DNA from: Bradyrhizobium sp. CSA112 | Lineage (GTDB): Bacteria; Pseudomonadota; Alphaproteobacteria; Rhizobiales; Xanthobacteraceae | Length of the DNA stretch: 64,000 nt | Reading direction: 5' to 3' | NCBI RefSeq assembly: GCF_029051645.1 | Contig: NZ_JAACFS010000017.1 | Location: forward strand, 91,063 to 155,062 | Shown here: positions 32,476 to 42,195 of the stretch, one piece after another | Layout: each line of letters opens with the position of its first letter | Numbering within the stretch: the first letter of the stretch is position 1 | Position numbers and translations under genes: made by a program | The notes under the pieces: generated by a model | Seen by the model: only the letters and a program-made list of their open reading frames with translations | The model's database searches: none | Told to the model about the DNA's origin: nothing

Positions 32476-33996
32476 CTAAGTCAGAGCAGGCCCTTTCGAC
32501 AGACGTGCCGGCGCAGCCTTCCGTCGGCTTCCCGTTGCACGAAAGCGAGCTTGAGTTTTTTGCAACATGCTGCACCCCGGATATGGCTGCCGAGCCTTCG
32601 CAAGCGCGTCAGGACCCAAGGCAAACCAGACCCCAGCCGCGATCTGCAGGCCGACGTTCAAAGCAAACGCGGTCTGGTAAGCGATTTCAGGATAGTGCCC
32701 ATCTGTGGGAGCCCAGAGCTGAACTACTAAACCCGTCATGTATTGCGCGACAAACGCGCCACCGATGTGGAAGAGATTCAGAGCCGCATTGGCCCTACCC
32801 GCCAATTCCGTGGGGAAGAACTCGGCCAGGATCGCGTAACTGAGGACAGTTCCAGCACCGACCGCCGCCACCACGATCCACGGGACATACGACGGGAGCG
32901 GCAGCCGAAGGATCAATGCCAACTGAGCCGATATAAAAATCGTGGCGACAAGGCCCAACAGCGCCCGCGGTCCGACCCCATGTCGGCGCAACCGATCGAC
33001 CGCGACGCCCCACAAGAGCGCACCCAAACTCAATGCAATCGCCATGATAAGCAAATGGCGGAGCAATTCCGACCGGTCGAGACGCTGGACATCGTTGAGC
33101 CATGGCGCCGCCCACAATCCCTGCAACGCCCAGGCCGTCCCAATGCACGTCGCCGAAAGTGGGGCCAGGCGCCAGAAGCGTGGGTCGGCGTAAACCGTCT
33201 TAAGACTGCAACGAGCAGGTCCGCCTGCCCCCGATATAGCTGCCGGCATCCCTGGGACGACAAGATAGATGACAAGAGCGCATCCGGCCGAGGCAATCGC
33301 GAGCAGTTCAAACAATCCTCGCCAGCCCATCGAGAGCAGCACGAGTTCCGCAGGCAGGGTTGCCGTCAGAGCACCCAACGCACCCAACATAATCATTAGA
33401 CCGTTGAGCAGTGGTACACGTTCCCTGGGGAACCAGAGCACGAGCGCCTTCAGGCCAGCCGTCAATGATGCAGCGACACCTAGACCGATCAGCGCTCGAC
33501 CGCCAAGCAGCAGCCAAAAATTGTCCGAGACAGCAAATAATGCCGCGCCCAGAGCTGCAGCAACCATCACGGCACCTTGGATCTGCCCCGGACCATATCG
33601 GTCCAACAAGATGCCAATCGGAATCTGGGCGGCCGCGAAAGTCAGGTAGTAAACAGACGTCAGCAGACCAAGATCGCCAGCGCTAAGGCCAAATTCCGCC
33701 GTCAAGGAGCCGGCGACCGTCGCATTGATGGTCCGAAACAAAAACGAAAGGTAATAGCCGGCGGCAAACGGAAGGAAGACGGCCAGGATCAGGCGCCACT
33801 TCTGGCGCGGGTGCTCTCCGAAGTCTTGGTATTCATCCGCATCCGGTTCGGAGTTTGGCGCCGCTTGTAGTGCCTCCGACTCTTCGCTTCCAGTTTGATC
33901 ATGCCGGCCAGCAGAAGGAGTTTGGCAAGTGCCGAAAGTTGGAATTGCTGCCGCCCTCCTGGGCGGCAGCGGACGATCCGTGCTTGATGTCTTCAT
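32476..33996 (-). CDS. MFS transporter
   Basis: About 430-506 residues depending on the start, with twelve membrane segments. Typical MFS marks are GLLTSVYYLTFAAAQIPIGI, LLDRYGPGQIQ (loop 2-3 motif) and ALIGLGVAASLTAGLKALVL. The substrate cannot be told. The N-terminal 70 residues before WRLILAVFLPF are hydrophilic and overlap the neighbouring RHH gene by 98 bp, so the true start may lie nearer 33800. The C-terminal tail is basic and variable. Confidence 0.78.
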   Translation of the reverse strand: MKTSSTDRPLPPRRAAAIPTFGTCQTPSAGRHDQTGSEESEALQAAPNSEPDADEYQDFGEHPRQKWRLILAVFLPFAAGYYLSFLFRTINATVAGSLTAEFGLSAGDLGLLTSVYYLTFAAAQIPIGILLDRYGPGQIQGAVMVAAALGAALFAVSDNFWLLLGGRALIGLGVAASLTAGLKALVLWFPRERVPLLNGLMIMLGALGALTATLPAELVLLSMGWRGLFELLAIASAGCALVIYLVVPGMPAAISGAGGPARCSLKTVYADPRFWRLAPLSATCIGTAWALQGLWAAPWLNDVQRLDRSELLRHLLIMAIALSLGALLWGVAVDRLRRHGVGPRALLGLVATIFISAQLALILRLPLPSYVPWIVVAAVGAGTVLSYAILAEFFPTELAGRANAALNLFHIGGAFVAQYMTGLVVQLWAPTDGHYPEIAYQTAFALNVGLQIAAGVWFALGPDALAKARQPYPGCSMLQKTQARFRATGSRRKAAPARLSKGPALT

Positions 33997-34564
33997 CGCC
34001 TCGCGAACCGGCGCCGTTTAGGCGGTATGTCGGCTCAGGCTCGACGGGCTCATCCTCATCGATTGTCGATTTCGAGCCGTTGACGCGTGTTGCATCGAGG
34101 CGATCAATTGTCTCCTGTATAAGCGGACGACCCTGCCGAACCCGCTGATCGACCTGCTCGGCCAAAACCTTGAAGCGCTCGTCGCCGAGCTGGCAGGCTT
34201 CTCGCAGTTGGTGTTGCGGCAAAGGCGGCATCACCGCGAGGTGATATCGCGCATGCAGCGCGACCGTCTCAGCGATCGTCCGCAAATTGCGCTCTAGAGC
34301 ATCGAATCGGGCATGTATTTCGTCAAAGCTCTGCCGCACCGAATTTTCTGAAGGACGCGGATTCAGAAATTGTGCAAGGGCAGCCTCCACGACCATGCTC
34401 TTTCCCACGCCCGGACGTTCAGTCGCGGCTTCGAGTTGCTCGTGAATTTTCTCGGTGATCCGGATGGTTACTTTGCGGGTTACCAAGGAATTCCGCTTGT
34501 GAGGCGACGATTTGGCCACCGCGGCCTGGCTGGCTTCCAGATCGAGTTCGCCGTGGAGCTGCAT
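33899..34564 (-). CDS. Ribbon-helix-helix type protein (ICE-associated)
   Basis: 221 residues from the ATG at 34564 (GGAGAAG upstream). Residues 35-75 (TRKVTIRITEKIHEQLEAAT, GKSMVVEAALAQFLNP) resemble a CopG/Arc RHH DNA-binding unit. The middle (FDEIHARFDALERNLRTIAE) is coiled-coil-like, and the tail is acidic and Gly/Ser-rich. It resembles the RHH protein next door and could be an accessory DNA-binding protein of conjugation. Confidence 0.62.
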   Translation of the reverse strand: MQLHGELDLEASQAAVAKSSPHKRNSLVTRKVTIRITEKIHEQLEAATERPGVGKSMVVEAALAQFLNPRPSENSVRQSFDEIHARFDALERNLRTIAETVALHARYHLAVMPPLPQHQLREACQLGDERFKVLAEQVDQRVRQGRPLIQETIDRLDATRVNGSKSTIDEDEPVEPEPTYRLNGAGSRGDEDIKHGSSAAAQEGGSNSNFRHLPNSFCWPA

Positions 34565-34746
34565 TTTCGCTCTTCTCCGTACTCTCAGCACACCGGTCAT
34601 GGCCGCAACGATTGCGGTGCGATGGGATTTGCCAAGGAGTGATTGACTCTGTCGGAGATAACAGAAGGGCAGCATCGTGGACGCTTGCAACCGTTGATGA
34701 TGGTGATCGTACCCTGGCGTAGCGAAAGAAGAAATTGGCGGCTTGA

Positions 34747-35196
34747 TTAGCTCGCGCCGGCGTCGTCTTTGCCGCGGACGGCGTCCTCCGCGTCATAAGA
34801 TTCGATACTCACCTCCTTCAGCATGGTCGACCCACTGGATAGCCGCCGTCCGAGCGCTTCGACGAAGCGATCGTAGCGTTCAGCGCCCTTGGCCCGTGCT
34901 GCAGGGCTCGATTGCTCCGGCAGCGCCGGTGTGGATGTCAGCCAGAAGCGGATGAATAGCGCGATCGTCTCCAGCGTGACGGTATCGTTTCGTTCGAGCC
35001 GCTCGAGCACACGCACGATCCGGTCCAACCGCTTGGCGATGGCAGCCTCCCTCCGGTCGGAGTCGTCGGGCGAAAGGAAGGAGGCGATGGCAGCCTCGGC
35101 GACTAGCGACTTGGGCTTGCTGTGACGCTTTGCGAAAGCCTCTAGGCTCGCGAACGTCTCTGGATCGAGGTAGATGCTGAGCTGGGATTTTTTCAC
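34747..35196 (-). CDS. CopG-family RHH protein downstream of traG
   Basis: 149 residues from a GTG at 35196. KKSQLSIYLDPETFASLEAF and KPKSLVAEAAIASFLSPDDS form a ribbon-helix-helix; the rest (RLDRIVRVLERLERNDTVTL) is helical. It starts 10 bp after the traG stop, the standard place for the CopG gene in rlxS-traG-type ICEs, where the trb (type IV secretion) genes usually follow. Here an RHH protein and an MFS gene follow instead. Confidence 0.75.
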   Translation of the reverse strand: MKKSQLSIYLDPETFASLEAFAKRHSKPKSLVAEAAIASFLSPDDSDRREAAIAKRLDRIVRVLERLERNDTVTLETIALFIRFWLTSTPALPEQSSPAARAKGAERYDRFVEALGRRLSSGSTMLKEVSIESYDAEDAVRGKDDAGAS

Positions 35197-35206
35197 GTCG
35201 ACCTGG

Positions 35207-37183
35207 TCAGAGGTCCATTGGATCGTCTGGATCGAGGCTGACGGAACGCGCGACGCCCTGCATCGAGCGGTCCAAGACCCGCGCCTGCACGGCCTCAGCA
35301 TCGCTATCATCTGGAGCGGTATCGAATTCGTTCTCGACCAGCGGTGCCCTGATGACAACATCCTCGTGTTGCGGCAACTTTGGCTCGCGGCGAATGCCCC
35401 CGTTGGGATCACGGGACCTGCGCTTCACTTTTGCGAGGAGTTCGACAGAGGGTGCAATTTGCGTGAGGAATGACCAATCGTCCGTCTGCGCGGCCATAGT
35501 TACCGGACTGGCAGGGGATGGCTTCAAGACCCGGCACGTTAGCTGCGCATCCTCATAGTATCGCACCTTGCTGGCGCGCACCGGATGCACACCCGAGACC
35601 ATCACGATCGCCTCGTTAGGCGAGAGCTGCATGACTTCCCCCGGCGTGAGCAGCGGTCGAGATGTTTCCTGGCGGCTCACCATCAGGTGGCCTAGCCACG
35701 GGCTTAAGCGATGCCCGGCATAGTTCTTCATCGCGCGCATCTCGGTTGCGGTCCCGAGTGCGTCGGATACGCGCTTGGCGGTGCGCTCGTCGTTGGTCGA
35801 AAACGCGACCCGGATGTGGCAGTTGTCGAGGATAGCGTGGTTCGGTCCGTAGGCGCGTTCGAGCTGGTTCAGGCTCTGGGTGATCAGAAAACTGCGAATG
35901 CCATAACCTGCCATGAAGGCAAGCTGGCTCTCAAAGAAGTCGAGCCGCCCGAGTGCTGCAAACTCGTCGAGCATCAGAAGCAGCTTCTGCCGTCGTCGAT
36001 CGATGTCCAGGCTCTCGGTCAACCGCCGTCCGATCTGATTGAGCACCAGCCGCATCAGGGGTTTTGTGCGCGCGATGTCGGATGGCGGTATGACCAGGTA
36101 GAGCGAGATGGGCTGGGGCCCGTCAACGAGATCTCGGATGCGCCAGTCGCTCCGTCCCGTGACCTTGGCGACGACGGGATCGCGATAGAGCCCCAGGAAG
36201 CTCATTGTGGTCGACAAAACACCTGAGCGTTCGTTTTCGCTCTTGTTGAGGAGCTCGCGCGCGGCCGAAGCGACCACGGGATGAACGCGCTCGCCGAGAT
36301 GCGGCGTCGCCAACATCGCATTCAGCGTCACCTCGATCGGGCGTGACGGATCAGACAGGAAATTGGCGACGCCGGCGAGCGTCTCGTCGGCTTCGGCATA
36401 GAGGACATGTAGAATCGCGCCAACCAGCAAGGAATGGCTGGTCTTCTCCCAATGATTCCGGCGCTCAAGCGCGCCTTCGGGATCGACGAGGATGTCAGCG
36501 ATATTTTGGGCGTCCCTTACCTCGCAATCTCCCTTGCGGATCTCAAGGAGCGGGTTATAGGCCGCGCTTGCCTGATCGGTCGGGTCGAACAGGAGCACGG
36601 TTCCAAAGCGTGCGCGCCAACCGGACGTCAACTGGAAATTCTCACCCTTGATGTCGTGGACGATTGTGGAACTCGGCCAGGTCAGCAGGGTCGGAATGAC
36701 CAGGCCTACACCCTTGCCCGAGCGGGTCGGGGCAAAACAAAGGACGTGTTCAGGGCCGTCGTGCCGAAGATATCGGCCATCAAAACGGCCAAGCACGACG
36801 CCGTCGAGCCCAAGAAGTCCCGCCCGCCTGACCTCACGTGCATCAGCCCAGCGCGCCGAGCCGTATGTGGTCACCTGCTGAGCTTCCTTCGCCCGCCAGA
36901 CCGACAGCATGATGGCGATACCGATGGCGGCGAATCCGCCGCTCGCGGCGATGCAGGCGCCCTCGACAAATATCTTCGGCGCGTAGGCGTCGAACTGAAA
37001 CCACCAGATGAAGAAAGAAAGCGGCTGATAGATCGGCCAGCGCCCAACCATGAACCAAGCAGGCCCGAGCTGCGACTGGAAGGCGAGACGCCAGGCCGTC
37101 CACTCGGTCGCCCCCCAAACAAAGGCGAGCACGACGATCGAGACAAAGAACAGCTGCCCCCAGAGAATCTTGGTCGCGGACAT
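35207..37183 (-). CDS. traG: TraG/VirD4 conjugal coupling ATPase
   Basis: 658 residues from the ATG at 37183. Two N-terminal membrane segments (about 8-25 and 76-95), Walker A in APTRSGKGVGLVIPTLL (about 151-167), Walker B in LLMLDEFAALG, and the family phrases SSTIVHDIKGENFQLTSGWR and SFLITQSLNQLERAYG are all present. It couples the relaxase-DNA complex to the type IV secretion channel. Full length and apparently intact. Confidence 0.93.
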   Translation of the reverse strand: MSATKILWGQLFFVSIVVLAFVWGATEWTAWRLAFQSQLGPAWFMVGRWPIYQPLSFFIWWFQFDAYAPKIFVEGACIAASGGFAAIGIAIMLSVWRAKEAQQVTTYGSARWADAREVRRAGLLGLDGVVLGRFDGRYLRHDGPEHVLCFAPTRSGKGVGLVIPTLLTWPSSTIVHDIKGENFQLTSGWRARFGTVLLFDPTDQASAAYNPLLEIRKGDCEVRDAQNIADILVDPEGALERRNHWEKTSHSLLVGAILHVLYAEADETLAGVANFLSDPSRPIEVTLNAMLATPHLGERVHPVVASAARELLNKSENERSGVLSTTMSFLGLYRDPVVAKVTGRSDWRIRDLVDGPQPISLYLVIPPSDIARTKPLMRLVLNQIGRRLTESLDIDRRRQKLLLMLDEFAALGRLDFFESQLAFMAGYGIRSFLITQSLNQLERAYGPNHAILDNCHIRVAFSTNDERTAKRVSDALGTATEMRAMKNYAGHRLSPWLGHLMVSRQETSRPLLTPGEVMQLSPNEAIVMVSGVHPVRASKVRYYEDAQLTCRVLKPSPASPVTMAAQTDDWSFLTQIAPSVELLAKVKRRSRDPNGGIRREPKLPQHEDVVIRAPLVENEFDTAPDDSDAEAVQARVLDRSMQGVARSVSLDPDDPMDL

Positions 37184-37272
37184 GAGCGCAGATGCGCTCC
37201 CTCCGCAGGCGCGCGCAACGACCACATCCAAGCTATCGCGGTCTCTCGCATCGCAGCGCAGAGATCGGCGGG

Positions 37273-39000
37273 TCAAATGGAGAGGTCGCGCTTGCGTCCA
37301 AAGCTCCAATCGACGCCGCCGGGGCCGGCGATGCCGCTTACTTGCCTGCCAAGTTCGCGCTCAAGCGACGGTGTCCAGGGTACAAGCTGGAAGCCCAGGC
37401 CATTGTCGATCATCGCGAAGCGGCCTGAGGCCAACGACAGCCTTCGGCGATAAACTCCCGAAACTGACTCGCCTGCCTCGGCGGGCATATGCACCAGCCC
37501 CGTTTCCTCCGCCAAGCGCCGGCCCACCGCATCGATCTCGCGGTTGCGCAGGGTATCGATCAGCTTGCGGCCGAGCGTGACATTGTCTCCATCTCGACGG
37601 ACGAGGCCCCGTTCCGCCAATGCGCCGATCCGTCGATCGAGCGCGGCGCGGACTTCGGCACCGAAACCGGCGCGTGAGAAATCGGCAGGTTCGCGGGCAA
37701 CCAGGCGCCGATCGAGCCAGGTCGCCCCTTCGGCTGCTACTTGCTGCTCGAGATTGAGGTCGGAACGGACGGCAAGCGCGATCCGCTGCCGGCCGCTCGC
37801 ATCCTCAAAGCGACGCAACTCCACAATGCCGCCGATCGGACCGTCGCCGGCCGTAGCGATCTCGGGAAGCTTGAGGTGATGCACACGCCCGTCGATCCCG
37901 TCCACCACGGCAAACGCTGTTCCCCTCAGCTCGTCATCCAGCCCGCGGGCGATGAGACGGCCGATTACGGGTTCGCCGTGGCCTTCGCCCTCGAGAGCCC
38001 AGGACGACGGTGCGCGAGAAGCGCCATCCCTGGCCAGGCTCTTGTGCAGCCGCTTGATGATATCGCCGCGCTCCCCTAGCGCCCGCAAGCGCTGTTCCGC
38101 GTCAGCGGCCAGAACCCAGCGCGCCGGGCCGGCTGGTTCAGCAAGCCCGAGCCGCTCAAGGGTCCGCATCCGGCCGATCCGGATATCCCGCAGCGGATCG
38201 CGCCCGGCGTCACGTTCGGGGCGAAGATCGACCACCCCTTCCGCCCTTCCCGCTTCCCGGGCCAGCACCCGATCGAGCCGAGTCCAGCGTTCGCTGGTGA
38301 CCTCCGCCTCAAGACCGCGCCGTATCTCTAGCTCTGATCGCGGGCCGAGTTCACGCGTGACGAGGTCACCCGCGCGTGCCCGCAAGCCGGATCCGATGTA
38401 GTCGCGGCTGATGACGAGATCGGAACCGTCGTCAGCGCGGCCGCGCACGAGAATATGGATATGGGGATGCTCGGTGTTCCAGTGGTCGACGGCGACCCAG
38501 TCGAGCCGCGTGCCGAGATCGCGCGAGGCCTGATCCATCAGATCACGGGTAAAGCTCCGCAGGCTTTCCAGTTCGGCGGCATCATCCGGCGACACGATGA
38601 ATCGGAAATGATGCCGATCGCCCTCGCAGCGTTCGGCGAAAGCACGGCCGTCTGCATCATCCCCGGCAGCATCGAAGAGTTTACCCGGCGATCCATCGCG
38701 GGTGACACCGTCCCGTTTGAGATAACCGATATGGGCCCGCAGCGCGCCGGGCGACCGCATCCGGCGCACGACACGCGCCTTGACCATGGCGCCGCGGGCG
38801 CGGTTGTTCAAGAGCCGCGCCGCGGCGAGGCTCGCCGCGCGACCGCGCCCGAAGGAGCCACTCCTCTTAACTTCGCCGTGTGAGAGACCGCCTGCCTTCT
38901 GCGCGGCTCTGAGGGCCTGCGCGAGAAAGGATTTTGTCTTGGGCGCGCGCGTCGAACGGATGCGGCCTGGACGAATGCGGAAATCGTCGTTGCGGCTCAT
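37273..39000 (-). CDS. DUF3363-type relaxase (RlxS/VirD2-like)
   Basis: 575 residues from the ATG at 39000. The relaxase domain has HIGYLKR (Tyr 93 a candidate nucleophile) and the metal-binding three-His motif HPHIHILVRG at 178-187. The C-terminal half is DUF3363. This architecture is that of RlxS of ICEMlSym-type elements, which nicks oriT and pilots the strand. It lies 89 bp upstream of traG on the same strand. The N-terminal 75 residues are Arg-rich. Confidence 0.88.
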   Translation of the reverse strand: MSRNDDFRIRPGRIRSTRAPKTKSFLAQALRAAQKAGGLSHGEVKRSGSFGRGRAASLAAARLLNNRARGAMVKARVVRRMRSPGALRAHIGYLKRDGVTRDGSPGKLFDAAGDDADGRAFAERCEGDRHHFRFIVSPDDAAELESLRSFTRDLMDQASRDLGTRLDWVAVDHWNTEHPHIHILVRGRADDGSDLVISRDYIGSGLRARAGDLVTRELGPRSELEIRRGLEAEVTSERWTRLDRVLAREAGRAEGVVDLRPERDAGRDPLRDIRIGRMRTLERLGLAEPAGPARWVLAADAEQRLRALGERGDIIKRLHKSLARDGASRAPSSWALEGEGHGEPVIGRLIARGLDDELRGTAFAVVDGIDGRVHHLKLPEIATAGDGPIGGIVELRRFEDASGRQRIALAVRSDLNLEQQVAAEGATWLDRRLVAREPADFSRAGFGAEVRAALDRRIGALAERGLVRRDGDNVTLGRKLIDTLRNREIDAVGRRLAEETGLVHMPAEAGESVSGVYRRRLSLASGRFAMIDNGLGFQLVPWTPSLERELGRQVSGIAGPGGVDWSFGRKRDLSI

Positions 39001-39368
39001 CGTACCCGCCATAAGGTGTTGAAAGTTGAGTAAGAACAGCGCCCTGGCAAAATTGGCAAGTTGTGCAAGTTCTTCGCAATGTTCAAAACATGGTTGAGAT
39101 TGCTGACATTTCCCAACCGACCGACCGGCCGCACCTTGCGGCTTTTATCCTGCCCTCCTCGGTCGCTCGTTCCCAGCGCCCATCCTCCAAGCCTGAACTT
39201 CCCAAGGATTCGCAGCCACTCGCGAGAAAATGCAAATGCAGTCATTGCGGTTGATCCTTGTTTAATGGATGGAGAGATAGCTCGGCTGGGACCGTTGTGG
39301 CGTGGGAAAACCGCCGTGAACTGAGCAATGAATTGCGATGTTGCAGCTTGACGGATGCACACCGATAG
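39001..39368. other. Non-coding region upstream of the relaxase, candidate oriT
   Basis: No gene on either strand. The stretch has GCAAGTT twice in tandem (39056-39062 and 39065-39071), AATTGGCAAG, and inverted pairs GCAAT/ATTGC and GGTTG/CAACC around 39075-39120. Relaxase genes of this class usually have the transfer origin directly upstream, so this is the best place for it. No nick site can be named. Confidence 0.35.
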
Positions 39369-40130
39369 TCAGTCGCGTGCGTCGACGCGACCGATAAACA
39401 ACGGAGACTGCCGCCAAGGAACGGCACGCCTGCCGCCAAATCCGGCGCGCTCTCCGTGTTCGTCGCCGAGCAATGGTGCGACTGCAGCGACATAGGCCAC
39501 AATGTCCGGTGGAAGCGGTTGCCCTGTTGCGAGGCGATGTTCATATCGCGACGGACCCGCGTGGTAGGCCGCAAGGAAGCCTGCCGATCCGAAGCGGTCA
39601 TGCACCTCCCTGAGATACGCAGTGCCCGCAAATACGTTGTCGCGCGGATCAAAGGGGTCGAGGCCGAGGCCGTAGCGAACGCCGAGTTCAACCCGGGTGC
39701 CAGGCATGAGTTGCATCAGGCCCATTGCACCGCGAGGCGAGATTGCATGCCTGTCGCCTCCGCTTTCAATTTGGATGACGGCACGGATCCAACGCGCCGG
39801 CACGGCAAAACGATCGGAGGCTTCCTCGATGATTTTCGCAAGCCGATCGGCTGACTTTGCTCGTGATAGATTCTGCGCTGACGCTGGTGACGCGAAGCGG
39901 AAAAAGGCCGCAGTTGGGAACAAGAACAGCAAGACTGAAGCCAAAATGCGTGCGATCGGCGAAAGCGAACCTAAGCGCTTGGATGCACGGTCAGGTGCGT
40001 CGGCATAGCTGTGCCGTTGCGTGCGGCGTGAGAGGGTTACGGTTGTGAGCTCCGGCCGGGAGGGAAAGATCAACGACCAAAGATAGGAGCAACGATCGGA
40101 TGATAGGCAGCGAGTGGAGCGCATGATCAT
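39369..40130 (-). CDS. Lytic transglycosylase (VirB1-like)
   Basis: 253 residues. A signal/anchor region (ARILASVLLFLFPTAAFFRF) is followed by an SLT domain: catalytic Glu in VIQIESGGDRHAISPRGAMG, then LMQLMPGTRVELGVRYG and NVFAGTAYLREVHDRFGSAG and FLAAYHAGPSRYEHRL. It opens peptidoglycan for the conjugation channel. Its ATG overlaps the traF stop (ATGA). Confidence 0.88.
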   Translation of the reverse strand: MIMRSTRCLSSDRCSYLWSLIFPSRPELTTVTLSRRTQRHSYADAPDRASKRLGSLSPIARILASVLLFLFPTAAFFRFASPASAQNLSRAKSADRLAKIIEEASDRFAVPARWIRAVIQIESGGDRHAISPRGAMGLMQLMPGTRVELGVRYGLGLDPFDPRDNVFAGTAYLREVHDRFGSAGFLAAYHAGPSRYEHRLATGQPLPPDIVAYVAAVAPLLGDEHGERAGFGGRRAVPWRQSPLFIGRVDARD

Positions 40131-40636
40131 TCCTCGTCGGTCCAGATCGCAACCGCTTTCCCGATGACTGCGGATGCTGGCAGTGGTCCAAAGTAACGAC
40201 CGTCGAGTGAGTCCGGTGACTGCCAGTTCATGATAAAGACGTCACCATCAGCAATGACGCGGCATCCGTGCCAGGCCGGAAGCGGACGGCCTCGCCCGTC
40301 GCGTTCACGTGCATGGCCCATATCGATACCGTCGACAACGATTGCTACGCCGTGTCTGCAGACCGTTTGTCCAGAAAGCGCCAACACGCGCTTGAGCATA
40401 GGAACGCCGAGTGGCAGGTACCCATTGAGATCGAGGAATGCGGCGAGAAGATCGGGTGGCTGAACGGCAACAAGTTCAGTCACGGTCAACTTTGTCACGG
40501 GCCGAAGCCGGTAAAGGCCGATCGGAACGCTATTTGATGCGTTCCATATGTAGTGCGGCGTTGCTCCTCTGACCGTCGAAAGGAGAAGAACGGCCGTTGC
40601 AAATGTCGTGAAAATGGTCGCGCACCGAGCATTCAT
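40127..40636 (-). CDS. traF: TraF-type S26 signal peptidase
   Basis: 169 residues. The catalytic Ser lies in ASNSVPIGLYRL and the Lys in LPLGVPMLKRVLALSGQTVC; the C-terminal GDVFIMNWQSPDSLDGRYFG completes the fold of the S26 family. TraF matures the pilin (TrbC) of conjugative pili. No trbC is in the window. The ATG overlaps the stop of the DUF2840 gene. Confidence 0.9.
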   Translation of the reverse strand: MNARCATIFTTFATAVLLLSTVRGATPHYIWNASNSVPIGLYRLRPVTKLTVTELVAVQPPDLLAAFLDLNGYLPLGVPMLKRVLALSGQTVCRHGVAIVVDGIDMGHARERDGRGRPLPAWHGCRVIADGDVFIMNWQSPDSLDGRYFGPLPASAVIGKAVAIWTDEE

Positions 40637-41148
40637 GACATCACTCTCCGCCGATGGAGCCAGGCGTGGTGACTGGATCGGGTGTATGGTCGCGGTGTTT
40701 CGTTGACCGACAATCGGTTATGAACGTGGTGCCAGTAGTCGGGTGCCGCGTCGGCAGGATCGATGTCGAGCGCCTCGACGGCATCGATCAATTGCAGAAC
40801 CCGTTCGACCTTCAGCCAGCCTGATAGTCGCAACAGGCTCTCACCGCCCGGCGTGATCCAGGGTACCGTCGAATAGCGTTGCCCCGGTATCGCCGCGCGC
40901 AAGATATCGATGCGGGATAGAACGGTCCCAAAGTCGCTGGATGTCCAACGGACAAACGCGAAGATGCTGCCGGGAGTGAAAGACAGGACGCGTCGATTGC
41001 GGTCCAGGACTTTCTCCGACACGGGACGACCAAACCGAACGCGATTCTCGATGCGCTTCTCGAGCCACAAGAGCTCGACCGTGGTGAGATCGCTCACGGT
41101 GAATTCTCTGGTTGGGTATCTTTCGGGGGTGTGAGCTTGTCTCTTCAT
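40633..41148 (-). CDS. DUF2840 protein of the ICE operon
   Basis: 171 residues. LTTVELLWLEKRIENRVRFG, FTPGSIFAFVRWTSSDFGTV, PGQRYSTVPWITPGGESLLR and APDYWHHVHNRL are the DUF2840 pattern. The family occurs almost only between parA and traF in ICEs of this type; its role is unknown. It starts 3 bp after the end of the excisionase-like gene. No parA lies between them here. Confidence 0.85.
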   Translation of the reverse strand: MKRQAHTPERYPTREFTVSDLTTVELLWLEKRIENRVRFGRPVSEKVLDRNRRVLSFTPGSIFAFVRWTSSDFGTVLSRIDILRAAIPGQRYSTVPWITPGGESLLRLSGWLKVERVLQLIDAVEALDIDPADAAPDYWHHVHNRLSVNETPRPYTRSSHHAWLHRRRVMS

Positions 41149-41151
41149 GGA

Positions 41152-41430
41152 TCAGCGCCGCTCCTTTCCCGCATAGGGGATGGGAGCGTGGCGTTTTGCC
41201 GGCAGTACGGAGCCGGTGCCTGGATCGCTGGTCGAGGTTCTGGTGCCGATGTCTGCCCATGCATTCAGGTCGGCAACCGCGTAGACGACCCGGCCGCCGA
41301 TTTTTCGGTAAGCGGGACCGGTGCCGTAAGTCCGGTGCTTTTCCAGGGTGCGGGGTGAAAGGCTGAGATAACGGGCTGCTTCGGCAGTCCGCAGGTATCG
41401 TGGCGATATGCCGAGGCTAGCGTCGGACAT
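41152..41430 (-). CDS. RdfS-like excisionase / AlpA-type HTH protein
   Basis: 92 residues. RYLRTAEAARYLSLSPRTLE and GPAYRKIGGRVVYAVADLNA form the winged MerR-like HTH_17 domain of AlpA/excisionase proteins. In ICEMlSym(R7A) the protein at this place is RdfS, the directionality factor that drives excision and activates the traF-msi operon. Length and position match. The integrase it would assist is not in the window. Confidence 0.75.
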   Translation of the reverse strand: MSDASLGISPRYLRTAEAARYLSLSPRTLEKHRTYGTGPAYRKIGGRVVYAVADLNAWADIGTRTSTSDPGTGSVLPAKRHAPIPYAGKERR

Positions 41431-41562
41431 CTGACAAGCTCCGTTGCCGTGTGGAGCGCCAGCGAGGTTGTTGGCGCGTTGATGGCGACAATGACGGAGA
41501 AGGGGCTGGAAGGGGGATGCCGAAGATGAGGGGTCTATTTTCGATACCCCGCAGGAGAACGC

Positions 41563-42195
41563 CTATTTCTTCCGAGGTCGCGGACGCAGCAATGCGCGGT
41601 AACCGCCACGCATCAGGGCGATGCCGTCTCGAACCAGGCGGATCGTCCGGCTGCGAAGATCGTGGCTTTTCCAGGAGCGGCCGTGGATTCGCTGCCTACC
41701 GAATAGGCCTTCGGCAATCTCTCGATAGCTATTTCCCTCCAGCCATCCGTCGAGGGCTCGTACGGCTAGAATAAATCGCTGGCGCCGCCGGCCAGGCAGG
41801 TCGAGATGAGGAGGACCCATAGAACGGCCTTCAAGCGCCAACCAAAATCTGTTTGCTGCCAGGGAGCTAATGTCGAAATTGGCATCGAGCCGCAATTCAA
41901 TGGCGAGCGGTGCGCCTCTGGAAACAAGCCTTGGCAGGTAAAGGCGATGGATCGCGCCTCGTAGTGGTACGATCGCGTGCCATCCATCTGGTGCACGACG
42001 AAATTCGCCGCCAGGCAGCATGGTCAGATCAAGATTATAATGCCCGATGTCCCTGGACGGGGCTATTTGGCGCAACGACAGGACGGATGGCAGAGCCTCC
42101 GGCGCCCAGAAAATCGGTTGTCGATCGAACGCCTTTTGGGGGTCAGCTGCGAAAAGACAACCCCCATTTGTGCCGGAAATCGTCGGTCGCACCAT
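41563..42195 (-). CDS. DUF2285 protein, C-terminal part of an FseA-like activator
   Basis: Up to 210 residues. The N-terminal coding overlaps the DUF6499 gene by 53 bp in another frame. FAADPQKAFDRQPIFWAPEA is the usual linker, then DUF2285 with its HTH-like C-terminus (RFILAVRALDGWLEGNSYRE, TIRLVRDGIALMRGGYRALL). In ICEMlSym(R7A) the equivalents msi172 and msi171 are joined by a programmed +1 frameshift to make FseA, which activates rdfS. Nothing in the first codons looks like a real start, so fusion with the upstream frame is likely. Confidence 0.8.
   Translation of the reverse strand: MVRPTISGTNGGCLFAADPQKAFDRQPIFWAPEALPSVLSLRQIAPSRDIGHYNLDLTMLPGGEFRRAPDGWHAIVPLRGAIHRLYLPRLVSRGAPLAIELRLDANFDISSLAANRFWLALEGRSMGPPHLDLPGRRRQRFILAVRALDGWLEGNSYREIAEGLFGRQRIHGRSWKSHDLRSRTIRLVRDGIALMRGGYRALLRPRPRKK

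Noticed and set aside
38998..39368. tRNA-linked attachment site
   Set aside because: I looked for tRNA-like arms (GTTC-A-C loop) here and elsewhere and found none that fold convincingly; no tRNA or rRNA gene is called in the window.
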